Source of the DNA: Labilithrix sp.
GTDB lineage: Bacteria; Myxococcota_A; Polyangia; Polyangiales; Polyangiaceae
Length of the DNA stretch: 64,000 nt
Assembly: GCA_019637105.1 (NCBI GenBank)
Contig: JAHBWF010000001.1
Span: 162,140 to 226,139, forward strand
Reading direction: 5' to 3'
Below the pieces are notes generated by a model. That model had not been told where the DNA came from and ran no database searches. It saw only the letters and a program-made list of their open reading frames with translations. This document shows, piece by piece, positions 46,365-55,696 of the stretch. Made by a program: the position numbers and the translations under genes. Numbering within the stretch: the first letter of the stretch is position 1; every line of letters starts with the position of its first letter.

Positions 46365-49337
46365 ATGATCGGCTCGACCCCAGTGAAGCTGCCCCTCATC
46401 GGCCGTGACGACGACGCTGCCGCGGTGCGCGCCCTCGTGGTGCAGAACCCGGTCGTCTTCGTCTACGGGGCAGCCGGCGTGGGCAAGACGGCGCTCGTCC
46501 GCGCGGCGCTCGCGGCGGCGGCCGAGATGCGCGAGATCCCTCTGCCCGTCCACGTGTCGCTCGAGGGCGTGACCGAGGCGCGCGAGGTGATCGATCGGAC
46601 CGCCCGCACGATGGGCGTCGCGCGCCCCGAGCGCGGCGGACCCGAGGAGGAGGAGCTCGTCCGGCTCCTGGCGAGCGCGCCCGCCGCCCTGGTCTTCGAC
46701 GACGTCGACGTCGATTCGCCGCGCAAGCTGGCGCCGCTCGTCGCGCGCTTCGCGGCGCAGCAGCTCTCGTCGCGGATCGTCCTCGTGTCGCGCCGCTTCG
46801 TCAGCGCGAAGGAGGTCGGCTTCCGGGCCCCGGCGTTCGCCGTCGAGCCCCTCGCCGAGGCGCAGGCGATCGAGCTCGTGCGCGCCGTCGAGGCCGCGCG
46901 CGGTCGCTCGCTCGCCGCCGACGTCGCCGCGGCCACCGGCGGCAACCCGCTCCTCATCCACCTCGCGCTCGCGGGGGACGTGCTCGGCGCGCGCGTCTCG
47001 ATCGATCCGACCGAGGCGCTCCGTCGAGCGATCGAGGCGCGCCGCGGCGGCGCGGAGGGGGCGGTGCTCGCGCTCCTGTCGGCGGCCGGCTCGGCGCTCG
47101 ACGAGGCGGAGGTGGCGCGCGCGGCGGGCAAGGGCGCGGAGGGCGCGATCGACGAGCTCCGCAAGCACTTGATCGTCGTGCGCGACGGCAAGCGCGTCTC
47201 GATCGCGGCGCCGGCCGCCGCGCTCACGCGCGCGGCGCTCGGAGCGCCGAAGCCGGCGACCTGGAAGGCGCTCGCGCGGCTCGGCGACCGGATGCTCGCC
47301 GCGGCGCCCAACGACGACGCGGCGGTGCTCGTCGCGGCGCGCGCGCGGGTCGAGCTCGACGACCCCGCCGGCGCGCTCCTCCTCTTGAAGCGACACGCGA
47401 GCGCCCGCGCGGCGGCCGACGCCGCGCGGCTCGAGCGGCTCCTCCGCGACATCGCCGCGAGGAGCCAGGACGAACGTCTCGACGCGCTCCGCCTGCTCGC
47501 GCGCGAGCAGCTCCGCGCCGCGGACTTCGAGGCCGCGCGGCGCACGCTCGACGACCTCCCGCGGCCGCGCACGCGCGAGGACGCCGAGCGCGTGGCGCTC
47601 CTCCGCGCGGAGTGCCACGTGCGCGCGGGGGAGCCGGAGGCGGCGCAGCGCGCGATCGACGAGCTCGCCCCGCGTCGCGGGAGCGCGCCGCTCGGTCCGG
47701 CGCTCGCGCTGGCGCAGGTCCAGCTCGCGATCCTGCGCGGCGAGCTCGCGTCGGCGCGCCAGCTCGCCGAGCGCCTCGCTCCGGCGACGGCGCGCTCGGC
47801 GACGCTCGAGGCGCGGCGCGCCGTCGAGATCGCGGCGAGCTGGCTCTACGAAGAGCGCTACGAGCGCACGCACGAGTGGATCACCAAAGCGCGCGCGGCG
47901 CAGCGCGCGGCCGGGGTCCCGCTCGAGCCGGTGATCACGATCCTCGACGTGCACGCGCTCCTCGGCCTCGGTCAGGTCGAGCGCGCCGAGGAGGTGATCG
48001 CGCGCGAGGCGCGGGGCCGCCCGATCGGACCGATGCTCGAGGTGGCGCTCCTCGTGCGTCGGGGCGAGGCGCGGCGGGCGCTCGACCTCGGCGACGCCGC
48101 GCTCTCGGCGCTCGGTCGCCGCGCCGACTTGCTCCTCCGTTCGGTCGTCGCGCGCGATCTGGCGCGCGCCGCGCTCGCGGTCGGCGATCTGGCGCGCGCC
48201 GCGCGGATGCTGCGCCTCACCGAGGCGGGCGCCGACGAGCCCGGCCTCGCCACGCTCCGCCCGATCTGCGACGCCGAGGCCGCGCGCCTCGCGCTGGCGA
48301 GGGGCGACGACGCCCGCGCGAGAGAGAAGATCGAGCGCGCGCACGCGGCGGTGCCGGGCTCGCCGTTCATCGCCGTCGATCGCGACGTCCTCCACGGCGT
48401 CGCCCCGCGGGTCGCCGACGACGATCCGCCGATCGCGGGCGCGTACGCCTCGCTGCGCGGCGCCGAGGGCGCGCTGGCCGCGGGATCGCTCGAGGAGGCG
48501 GCGCGCCTCGCGGAGCGCGCCGCCGAGTTCCACCACGAGGCGGCGCTCCACCACGAGGCCGCGCGCGCGGAGCTCACCCTCGCGGAGGCGCTGGCGCGGC
48601 TCGGCGCGGGCGGGGCGGGCGACGCCGAGCTGCTCGCGCGCGCGGAGCGCACGCTCGACGCGTGCGTCGCCCTCTCGGCTCCGCTGGGGTACGCGCCGAT
48701 CCTCGTCGGCGCCTCCCTCGTACGCGCGGCGATCTGCGAGGCGCGCGGCGATCTCGACGCGGCGGCCTCGGCGCTCGGCGACGCGCTGCGCGTGGCGGGC
48801 GACGGCGCCGACGCCACGCTCGTCCTCGCGGCGCGGCGAGCCGGGGCGATCCCGGTGTTCGAGGCGTGCGCCCGCCCGGCTTCCCGCGGCGCCTGGGCGC
48901 CGCGGGTCGAGCGCCTCGGGCTCGCGCGGCCGGCCGACGTGCTCTGGCGGATCGGCTCGCGCACGTGGCTCCGGGCCTCCGGCGATCCGCCGCCGGAGAG
49001 GGTCGCCTGCGCCGTCGAGGTCGACGCGCGCAAGGTCCGCGCGGACGACGGCCGCTCGTTGTCGCTCCCGGAGCAGCGCGTCGCGCTCCTCTGCGCGCTC
49101 GCGGAGGCGGGCGACGACGGCGTGACGCTCGAGGAGCTCTTCGCGCGCGTGTGGAAGGGCACGTTCCACCCGCTCCGCCACCGCAACGCCGTCTACGTGG
49201 CGCTCGCTCGGTTGAAGGACAGCCTCAAACCCTTCGCGGACGACGTCACCATCGCCCACGACGGCGAGCGCTACCGCCTCTCCGGGGGCGCGCCCGTCGG
49301 GGTACGGCGGCGCGTCGATTTCGGGCGCCCGAGCTGA
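46365..49337 (+). CDS. NTPase-TPR regulator with C-terminal winged-helix domain
   Basis: The protein has 990 residues from ATG 46365 (MIGSTPVKLPLIGRDDDAAA). The N-terminal ATPase (about 10-300) shows Walker A VFVYGAAGVGKTALVR, Walker B ALVFDDVDVD and ATGGNPLLIHLAL, the STAND/MalT-like layout. Residues about 310-860 are an Ala/Arg-rich helical solenoid with many TPR-like pairs. The last about 110 residues form an OmpR-type winged helix (LSLPEQRVALLCALAEAGDD, VTLEELFARVW, RNAVYVALARLKDSLKPF, ERYRLSG). It is probably an ATP-dependent signal-responsive transcription factor. The ligand and targets are unknown. Confidence 0.85.
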   Translation: MIGSTPVKLPLIGRDDDAAAVRALVVQNPVVFVYGAAGVGKTALVRAALAAAAEMREIPLPVHVSLEGVTEAREVIDRTARTMGVARPERGGPEEEELVRLLASAPAALVFDDVDVDSPRKLAPLVARFAAQQLSSRIVLVSRRFVSAKEVGFRAPAFAVEPLAEAQAIELVRAVEAARGRSLAADVAAATGGNPLLIHLALAGDVLGARVSIDPTEALRRAIEARRGGAEGAVLALLSAAGSALDEAEVARAAGKGAEGAIDELRKHLIVVRDGKRVSIAAPAAALTRAALGAPKPATWKALARLGDRMLAAAPNDDAAVLVAARARVELDDPAGALLLLKRHASARAAADAARLERLLRDIAARSQDERLDALRLLAREQLRAADFEAARRTLDDLPRPRTREDAERVALLRAECHVRAGEPEAAQRAIDELAPRRGSAPLGPALALAQVQLAILRGELASARQLAERLAPATARSATLEARRAVEIAASWLYEERYERTHEWITKARAAQRAAGVPLEPVITILDVHALLGLGQVERAEEVIAREARGRPIGPMLEVALLVRRGEARRALDLGDAALSALGRRADLLLRSVVARDLARAALAVGDLARAARMLRLTEAGADEPGLATLRPICDAEAARLALARGDDARAREKIERAHAAVPGSPFIAVDRDVLHGVAPRVADDDPPIAGAYASLRGAEGALAAGSLEEAARLAERAAEFHHEAALHHEAARAELTLAEALARLGAGGAGDAELLARAERTLDACVALSAPLGYAPILVGASLVRAAICEARGDLDAAASALGDALRVAGDGADATLVLAARRAGAIPVFEACARPASRGAWAPRVERLGLARPADVLWRIGSRTWLRASGDPPPERVACAVEVDARKVRADDGRSLSLPEQRVALLCALAEAGDDGVTLEELFARVWKGTFHPLRHRNAVYVALARLKDSLKPFADDVTIAHDGERYRLSGGAPVGVRRRVDFGRPS

Positions 49338-49456
49338 CCGCCGCGCACGCGGGCCCGACGCGGCGCGGCGGGCGCGAAGGCGGCGCGTGAGGCCCGCCGG
49401 CGCGAGGCTCTCGTCCGCGTTGAGATCGCGCCGAGGCAGCGCGTATCCTCGTCGGA

Positions 49457-51010
49457 ATGTGGAGAAGCGGCGCGGGGCTGGTGGTCGCGTGGGTGTGGGC
49501 GGTCGCCGCCGCCGGGTGCGCGTCGGAGCCCGAGCCCTCCGGCGAGGCGACGCCCGGATCGAACGAGCCGGGCGACGAGGAGCCGGACGAGCCGCTCGTG
49601 CCGGAGGAAGAGGAGCCCGCGCCGCGTCCGACGGCGACGTGCACGATGTCCGACGACGTCACGCTCACGTTCGAAGAGCAGCGGCTCGCGAACCGCCTGC
49701 CGGGCAAGAGCGTGGCGTTCGCCGCCGAGCTGCTCGCGGGGACGGGGTTCGACTCCTTCGCCCCCGACTTCGCCGCGGAGCTCTGCGCCGGCGGGAAGTC
49801 CGGCGCCGCGACGGTCGACGAGGCGAAGGCGCTCGTGAAGACCGCCGGCACGCGCCTCTGGCGCGCCGCCGTCGATCGCGTCCAGGGGAAGAAGACGATG
49901 GGCACGCTGCCGGCGGGCGACGACCGCATGCTCTACTGGGCGCGCCTGACGATGACGAAGACGCTCCGCGCGTGGACGCCGTCGTTCGCGCTCTCCGAGG
50001 CCGACCGCGACGCCATCGCGTGGGAGCTCGAGCGCGCGTCGCGCGGTCAGTACGACATCGCGCTCCCGGCCGGCTCGGGCTACGTGCGGGTCATCGTCAG
50101 CGGCTTCGATCCGTTCACGCTCGGGACGCCCGGACAGGACAGCGTGAACGTCCGCATCGGGAACCCGTCCGGCGCGTCGGCGCTCGCGTACGACGGGCTC
50201 GAGGTCCCCCTCCCCAACGGGAAGAAGGCGCGCTTCGAGACGTACATCCTGCCCGTCAACTACGGGCCGTTCGAGCGCGGCATGCAGGAGGACACGCTGG
50301 GCCCGTGGTTCAAGGCCGGCCCCTCGCGCGTCGACGTCGCGGTCACGATGAGCCAGGGCGGCGCCTACGAGTTCACGCTCGAGGAGTGGAACGGGCGCTA
50401 CCACGGCGGCTTCGAGGGGAACGACGGCGTCGCCACGTGCAAGGGCGCGGCCCTCGCGAGCACGCCCGGCTGCAACATCCTGCCGCCGTCGCGCTGGGTC
50501 GGCTACGAGAGCGTCCCGTGGTCGCGCACGCAGCCGCCGCAGTTCGTCGAGAGCACGCTCCCGATCGGACCCATGCTCGCGGCGAACACGGGGGCCCAGG
50601 TCCCGCGGCCGCCCGGCTCGGGCGCGTCGAGCGGCAACGCCTTCGACGTGGTGTGGGGCTACGAGTACACCTACTTCCCGGACTGCGCGTCGTCCGCCAC
50701 GCAGTCGTTCTCACCCGCGCCCTCGCCGACGTTCCCGCCGCCGGTCGCGCCGGTCGCGCCGCCCGCGACGGCGTGCGCGCGCAGCGGCAGCGGCGGGGAC
50801 TACCTCTCGAACGAGAGCGCCTACCGCGCGACGCTGCTCCGGGACGAGCTCGGGCTCACCATCCCGGTGGGGCACATCCACGTGCCGGTGATGACGCGCT
50901 TCGAGCCGGGCAACGACAGCGTCGTCACCGACGCGAGGTTCGAGGCCTACCGCGCGGCGATCGTCGCCCAGGGCCGCCTCTTGCTCGAGGCGGTCGTGAA
51001 GTCGCTCTGA
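49457..51010 (+). CDS. Lipoprotein with pyroglutamyl-peptidase (C15)-like domain, catalytic Cys replaced by Ser
   Basis: The protein has 517 residues. The signal peptide ends AVAAAGC, then a Glu/Pro-rich linker. The C-terminal two thirds follow pyrrolidone-carboxylate peptidase: VRVIVSGFDPFTL (G216-F220), NPSGASALAYDG, VDVAVTMSQGGAYEF leading to TLEEWNGR (E309/E310, the acidic residue), and GDYLSNESAYR with S451 where peptidases have Cys (YxCN). GHIHVPVMTRFE has H475, the catalytic His. A Pro-rich insert (APSPTFPPPVAPVAPP) precedes the Ser motif. The Cys-to-Ser change suggests a non-peptidase or altered nucleophile role. True C15 enzymes are about 215 residues and cytoplasmic, so this one is larger and exported. 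Confidence 0.75.
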   Translation: MWRSGAGLVVAWVWAVAAAGCASEPEPSGEATPGSNEPGDEEPDEPLVPEEEEPAPRPTATCTMSDDVTLTFEEQRLANRLPGKSVAFAAELLAGTGFDSFAPDFAAELCAGGKSGAATVDEAKALVKTAGTRLWRAAVDRVQGKKTMGTLPAGDDRMLYWARLTMTKTLRAWTPSFALSEADRDAIAWELERASRGQYDIALPAGSGYVRVIVSGFDPFTLGTPGQDSVNVRIGNPSGASALAYDGLEVPLPNGKKARFETYILPVNYGPFERGMQEDTLGPWFKAGPSRVDVAVTMSQGGAYEFTLEEWNGRYHGGFEGNDGVATCKGAALASTPGCNILPPSRWVGYESVPWSRTQPPQFVESTLPIGPMLAANTGAQVPRPPGSGASSGNAFDVVWGYEYTYFPDCASSATQSFSPAPSPTFPPPVAPVAPPATACARSGSGGDYLSNESAYRATLLRDELGLTIPVGHIHVPVMTRFEPGNDSVVTDARFEAYRAAIVAQGRLLLEAVVKSL

Positions 51011-51065
51011 GCGACCGCGCGTCGTCCCGATCACGCTCTCGTGCTCGACGAGCGCGAGCTCCGGT

Positions 51066-52031
51066 TCAGGCGCGGCGGAAGCGATCCGTCGCGCTGATCA
51101 GCTCGTGGACGATGCCCGGCTCGCTCGCGGCGTGCCCCGCGTCCGGCACGACGCGGAGGTCGGCCTCCGGCCAGGCGACGTGGAGGTCCCACGCGCTCCT
51201 GGCCGGGCAGACGACGTCGTAGCGACCCTGCACGATGACGCCCGGGATCTTCCGCAGCTTGTCGACGTTCGCGGGCGCGAGCAGCTCGCGCCCTTCGGTC
51301 AGCCAGCCGTCGTTGACGAAGTAGTGCGACTCGATGCGGGCGAACGCGAGCGCGAAGTCGTCGCCGGCCGTGCGCGCGATGAGATCCGCGTTCGGGATGA
51401 GGCAGCTCGTGCGCCCCTCCCACACGCTCCACACCTTCGCCGCGGCGCGCTGCACGGCCTCGTCCGGCGACGTGAGGCGCGCGTAGTAGGCGCGGAGCAG
51501 GTCCCCGCGCTCGGCCGCCGGGATGTGCGTGACGTAGTCGTGCCAGGCGTCCGGGAAGATCCAGCTCGCGCCGTCCTGGTAGAACCAGCGGATCTCCTCG
51601 CGGCGGAGCAAGAAGACGCCGCGGAGGACGAGCTCCGTGACGCGCGACGGGTGCGTCTCGGCGTAGGCGAGGGCGAGCGTGCTGCCCCACGAGCCGCCGA
51701 AGACCTGCCAGCGCTCGATCCCGAGGTGCTCGCGGAGCTTCTCGATGTCGGCGACGAGGTCCCACGTCGTGTTGGCCTCGAGGGACGCGAACGGCGTCGA
51801 ACGCCCGCAGCCGCGCTGATCGAACAGCACGATGCGGTACGCCTTCGGATCGAAGTAGCGCCGGTGCTTCGGCTCGGTGCCGCCGCCGGGGCCGCCGTGG
51901 AGGAACACCACCGGCTTGCCGTTCGGATCGCCGCTCTCTTCGAAGTAGAGGTCGTGACCGCCGCCGACCTGGAGACGTCCGGTGCGGTAGGGGTCGATGT
52001 CCGGGTAGAGGACGCGCTGCTCGTACGCCAT
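51066..52031 (-). CDS. pip: Proline iminopeptidase
   Basis: The alpha/beta hydrolase has 321 residues of peptidase family S33 and removes N-terminal proline from peptides. HGGPGGGTEP holds the oxyanion-hole segment, FDQRGCGRSTPFASL is typical for Pip, and GGSWGSTLALAYAETHP supplies the nucleophile Ser. VIVQGRYDVVCPARSAWDLH supplies the Asp, and PDAGHAASEPG the His. No signal peptide is present, so the enzyme is cytoplasmic. It is convergent with the C15-like lipoprotein gene, from which it is separated by 55 nt. Confidence 0.95.
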   Translation of the reverse strand: MAYEQRVLYPDIDPYRTGRLQVGGGHDLYFEESGDPNGKPVVFLHGGPGGGTEPKHRRYFDPKAYRIVLFDQRGCGRSTPFASLEANTTWDLVADIEKLREHLGIERWQVFGGSWGSTLALAYAETHPSRVTELVLRGVFLLRREEIRWFYQDGASWIFPDAWHDYVTHIPAAERGDLLRAYYARLTSPDEAVQRAAAKVWSVWEGRTSCLIPNADLIARTAGDDFALAFARIESHYFVNDGWLTEGRELLAPANVDKLRKIPGVIVQGRYDVVCPARSAWDLHVAWPEADLRVVPDAGHAASEPGIVHELISATDRFRRA

Positions 52032-52173
52032 GCGCGCGATTTAGCACGTCCTGTGACGCGCGGTTGACCGTTGCGCCTGCCGCGTCCGCGTCGCACCGCG
52101 GTCGTCGCGGGCGGGGCGAGCGCGGCCGAGGTCGGGCGTCCTCGCCGAGCGGTGAGTCGTGTACCCTCGCGGG

Positions 52174-53778
52174 ATGGCCATCGTCACGAGGCGCAGGTTC
52201 ATCGGCGGCTCCGCGATCGCGACGCTCACCTCCGGGGGCTGCCGTCGGCCCCCTCCCGCGCTCCCGGCCGCACCTCGCGAGGCGGTGACGACGGAGGACG
52301 TCCTCGCGCAGGCGCTGGAGTCGGCGAAGAAGGCCGGCGCCACCTACGCGGACGCGCGCGTCGTCCGCCGGCGGACCGAGCGCGTCGCGACCCGCGAGGA
52401 CCACGTCGTCTCCGTCACGTCCGGCGAGACGTACGGCATCGGCGTCCGCGTGATCGCCGGCGGCGCGTGGGGCTTCGCCTCGAGCGCCGTCGTGAGCGGC
52501 GCGGCCGCCGACGAGACCGCGCGGAAGGCCGTCGCGCTCGCGCTCGCCGCGCGTCCCGCGTTGAAGCGGCCCGTCGAGCTCGCCCCGGCGCCGGCGGCCA
52601 AGGGCAAGTGGCGCACGAAGATGGAGATCGATCCGTTCGAGGTGCCGCTCGCGGACAAGGCCGAGTACCTCCTGTCGCTCTGGCCGCTCGTGAAGGACGT
52701 CGCGCTCGTGAAGTTCGCGAGCGGCGCGATCGAGTCGCTCGGCGAGCACAAGATCTTCGCGTCGAGCGACGGCACGCTGGTCGAGCAGACGCAGGTGCGC
52801 GTCTGGCCGGCGTTCTCCGTGACCGCGGTCGAGGGCGGGCAGTTCGAGTCGCGCGCCGCCGAGGTCCCGCCGATGCAGGCGGGCTGGGAGTACGTCACGG
52901 GCTCGCCGCTGAAGAAGGACGCGCGGAGCGTCGCCGAGGACGCGATCAAGAAGCTGAAGAGCCCGTCGGTCACGCCGGGCAAGCGCGACCTCATCCTGGC
53001 GCCGAGCAACCTCTGGCTGACGATCCACGAGTCCGTCGGGCACCCGACCGAGCTCGATCGCGTCTTCGGCCTGGAGGCGAACTTCGCCGGCACGTCGTTC
53101 GCCACGCCCGAGAGCCTGGGGAAGCTGCGCTACGGCGCGGACATCGTCACGCTCTACGCCGACAAGACGGCGCCGGGCGGGCTCGCGAGCTGCGGATGGG
53201 ACGACGACGGCGTCGCCACGCAGCGCTGGGACCTCGTGAAGGACGGCCTGCTCGTCGGCTTCCAGACGACGCGCGATCAAGCCGCGTGGATCGGCGAGGC
53301 GGCCTCGCGCGGGACGTCCTACGCGCAGGACCACGCGTCGATCGCGTTCCAGCGGATGCCGAACGTGTCGCTCGCGCCCTCGGCGAAGGACACGGCGCTG
53401 AAGGACATCATCGCCGCCACCGACGACGGCGTGCTCGTCACGGGCGACGGGTCGTGGTCGATCGATCACCAGCGTTACAACTTCCAGTTCTCCGGCCAGA
53501 CCTTCCACGAGGTGAAGGGCGGCAAGATCACCCGCGCGCTGCGCGACGTCGCCTACCAGTCGAACTCGCTCGAGTTCTGGAGCTCGTGCGACATGCTGGG
53601 CGGCGAGAGGTCGTGGGAGCTCCACGGCACGCTCTGGGACGGCAAGGGCGAGCCCGGACAGTCGAACGCCGTGAGCCACGGCTGCCCGCCGGCGCGCTTC
53701 CGCAAGGTCGACATCCTCAACGTCAACGCGCGCGGCAAGTCGACCGCCGCCGGCGCGCGGGGGAGGGAGGACTGCTGA
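52174..53778 (+). CDS. tldD: TldD-type metalloprotease with Tat-like signal
   Basis: The protein has 534 residues from ATG 52174. The N-terminus TRRRFIGGSAIATLTSGGC has twin arginines, a hydrophobic core and a lipobox-like Cys, so export via Tat as a lipoprotein is likely. The TldD fold follows, with DARVVRRRTERVATREDHVV and the zinc motif HESVGH (H285, E286, H290; TldD uses HExxxH). LEANFAGTSFATPE and CGWDDDGVATQRWDLVKDGL are also typical. The gene is coupled to tldE by a TGATG overlap. TldD/E heterodimers degrade peptides; E. coli TldD is cytoplasmic, so the exported form is notable. Confidence 0.9.
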   Translation: MAIVTRRRFIGGSAIATLTSGGCRRPPPALPAAPREAVTTEDVLAQALESAKKAGATYADARVVRRRTERVATREDHVVSVTSGETYGIGVRVIAGGAWGFASSAVVSGAAADETARKAVALALAARPALKRPVELAPAPAAKGKWRTKMEIDPFEVPLADKAEYLLSLWPLVKDVALVKFASGAIESLGEHKIFASSDGTLVEQTQVRVWPAFSVTAVEGGQFESRAAEVPPMQAGWEYVTGSPLKKDARSVAEDAIKKLKSPSVTPGKRDLILAPSNLWLTIHESVGHPTELDRVFGLEANFAGTSFATPESLGKLRYGADIVTLYADKTAPGGLASCGWDDDGVATQRWDLVKDGLLVGFQTTRDQAAWIGEAASRGTSYAQDHASIAFQRMPNVSLAPSAKDTALKDIIAATDDGVLVTGDGSWSIDHQRYNFQFSGQTFHEVKGGKITRALRDVAYQSNSLEFWSSCDMLGGERSWELHGTLWDGKGEPGQSNAVSHGCPPARFRKVDILNVNARGKSTAAGARGREDC

Positions 53779-55118
53779 TGGCCGCAGAAGACACGGCGAT
53801 CCTCGCGACGCGCGCGCTCGGCGTCGCGCTCGACGTGGTGAAGCGTGACGGTGCGCCCGACGCCGAGGTGAAGATCGACGTCCGCCGGCGCGCGGCGGCG
53901 AACCAGCGCTTCGCGCGGAACGAGGCGACGACCTCCGGCGAGTCGGACGAGGTGACCGTCTCGACGTGGATCGCGCTCGGACAGCGCCACGCCGCGGCCT
54001 CGGTGAACCAGACCGACGACGAGAGCCTCAAGGCGCTCGCCGCGCGCGCGCTCGCGATGGCGAAGCTCGCGCCCGCGGATCCGGAGAAGATGCCGCTCCT
54101 CGGTCCGCAGACCTACGGGCCGGTGCCGAGCGCGTTCGACGACGGGCTCGCGGCGATGGGGCCGAAGGCGCGGGCGGAGATCGCGGCGCGCGCGATCGCC
54201 CGCGGCGATCGAGCGAAGGTGCGCATCGCGGGCTTCTTCGAGCGCGAGATCGAGGAGGCGGTGACGCAGAACAGCGAGGGCCTGATCGCGCGGCATCGCG
54301 GGACGAGCGCGCAATACACCGTGACCGCGCGCACGCCCGACGGGACCGGCTCCGGGTGGGCGGGGCACGAGGCCTTCCGCGCGGCGGACCTCGAGGACGA
54401 GATCGTCGCGAGCACGGCGATCGACAAGGCCGTCCGGTCCGCGGGCGCGAAGGCGCTGCCGCCCGGCAAGTACACGGTCGTCCTCGAGCCGCAGGCGGTG
54501 TTCGAGATGCTGGCGTTCCTCGTCGGCCAGATGGACCAGCGCCTCGCGGACGAGGGCCGCTCGTTCTTCGGCGGAAAGGTCGGCCAGAGGCTCTTCGCCG
54601 ACTTCGTCTCCCTCCGGAGCGATCCGGCCGACCCGCTGACCCCGAGCGCGCCGTTCGACGGCGAGGGCCTCGCGCTGGCGAGCCACCCGTGGATCGTCGA
54701 CGGCCGCGTGAACAAGCTCGCGGTCTCGCGCTGGTGGGCGAAGAAGAAGGGCCTCGAGCCGACGGGGCGCCAAAGCGTGTTCCACCTGACGGGCGGGACC
54801 GCGGAGAGCGTCGACGATCTCGTGCGCGGGACCAAGCGCGGTCTGCTCGTCACGCGCTTCTGGTATAACCGCATGCTCGAGCCGCAGACGGTGACGATCA
54901 CGGGGCTCACGCGCGACGGCGTCTTCGCGATCGAAGACGGCAAGGTCACGGGCCCGGTCGCCAACTTCCGCTACAACGAGTCGCCGGTCACGGTCCTCAA
55001 GAACGTCGACGCGATGACGCGGCGCACCTCGCGGGCGATCGCGTACGGCGGCGCGTGGCACGTCCCGGCGCTCCGCACGCACGAGTTCACGATGGCCTCG
55101 CCGTCGGCCGCCGTATGA
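53778..55118 (+). CDS. tldE: TldE/PmbA-family partner protein
   Basis: The protein has 446 residues, with ATG 53778 overlapping the tldD stop. Family traits are DAEVKIDVRRRAAANQRFAR, NEATTSGESDEVTVSTWIAL, the central VVLEPQAVFEMLAFLVGQMD and the C-terminal LLVTRFWYNRMLEPQTVTIT, GLTRDGVFAIEDGKV. It lacks the zinc motif, as TldE subunits do. It has no signal peptide, so if the TldD partner is exported it must travel with TldD or stay behind. The 3' end overlaps the convergent DUF488 gene by 32 nt. Confidence 0.92.
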   Translation: MAAEDTAILATRALGVALDVVKRDGAPDAEVKIDVRRRAAANQRFARNEATTSGESDEVTVSTWIALGQRHAAASVNQTDDESLKALAARALAMAKLAPADPEKMPLLGPQTYGPVPSAFDDGLAAMGPKARAEIAARAIARGDRAKVRIAGFFEREIEEAVTQNSEGLIARHRGTSAQYTVTARTPDGTGSGWAGHEAFRAADLEDEIVASTAIDKAVRSAGAKALPPGKYTVVLEPQAVFEMLAFLVGQMDQRLADEGRSFFGGKVGQRLFADFVSLRSDPADPLTPSAPFDGEGLALASHPWIVDGRVNKLAVSRWWAKKKGLEPTGRQSVFHLTGGTAESVDDLVRGTKRGLLVTRFWYNRMLEPQTVTITGLTRDGVFAIEDGKVTGPVANFRYNESPVTVLKNVDAMTRRTSRAIAYGGAWHVPALRTHEFTMASPSAAV

Positions 55119-55539
55119 CGCCGGGCCGGCGCTCCTCGTCCTCGCGCGCGCCGGGGGCGTGTGCGGAGGAGGCCCGCGCTTCGATCATCGCCTTGAGGAG
55201 CGTCCGGTGGCACCGCTCGGGGTCGACGCAGGCCGACGAGCAGAGCAGCGTGACGGTCTCGCCTTTCCGGAGGCGCGCGGCGAAGCCGTCGATCCAGAAG
55301 CGCTGGCGCTCCATCTCCGCCGAAAAGCGGCGCACGTACTCGTCCCACGCGATCGGCGCCGCGCCCCCCTTGCCGTACGCCGCCGCGTGGAGCTCGACGC
55401 TGGGCGCGAGCGCGCTGCACCACGCGTCCCAAGGCTCGCGCTCGCGCGGGACTCCGCGCGGGCGGTAGCGGCAGACGAGGAGCCGGTAGCCGTCCTCCGC
55501 CTCCGCGGGATCGTTCCAGCGCTTGGTCCGTACCGGCAC
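55087..55539 (-). CDS. DUF488-family protein
   Basis: The protein has 150 residues from GTG 55539, preceded by an AGGTGAAGGG stretch; no suitable ATG exists. It matches DUF488: MPVRTKRWNDPAEAEDGYRL, then WDAWCSALAPSVELHAAAYG, then WDEYVRRFSAEM and the Cys motif VTLLCSSACVDPERCHRTLL. The CX4CX5CHR-like cluster may bind metal or form a redox site. The C-terminal Arg/Pro-rich tail overlaps tldE. Biochemical function of the family is unknown. Confidence 0.82.
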   Translation of the reverse strand: MPVRTKRWNDPAEAEDGYRLLVCRYRPRGVPREREPWDAWCSALAPSVELHAAAYGKGGAAPIAWDEYVRRFSAEMERQRFWIDGFAARLRKGETVTLLCSSACVDPERCHRTLLKAMIEARASSAHAPGAREDEERRPGVIRRPTARPS

Positions 55540-55696
55540 CCCTTCACCTTGCCTCGAAGTCGCGGCGCGGTGAAGCGCGGCCGTCGCACGCGCCGGGCCG
55601 TCGCCGGCGGCCCGCGTGGGCGAGGGCCGGTCGACGGCGGCCCGCGCGAGCGAGGGGCGGGACGCCGGCGGCACGGGCCGTGCCCTGCGCCTTGGG

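Noticed and set aside
46140-49259. Long open reading frame (over 1000 codons) antisense to the NTPase regulator gene
   Set aside because: It is Arg/Glu-rich with no motifs and mirrors the codon pattern of the real gene; long antisense frames are expected at this GC content.
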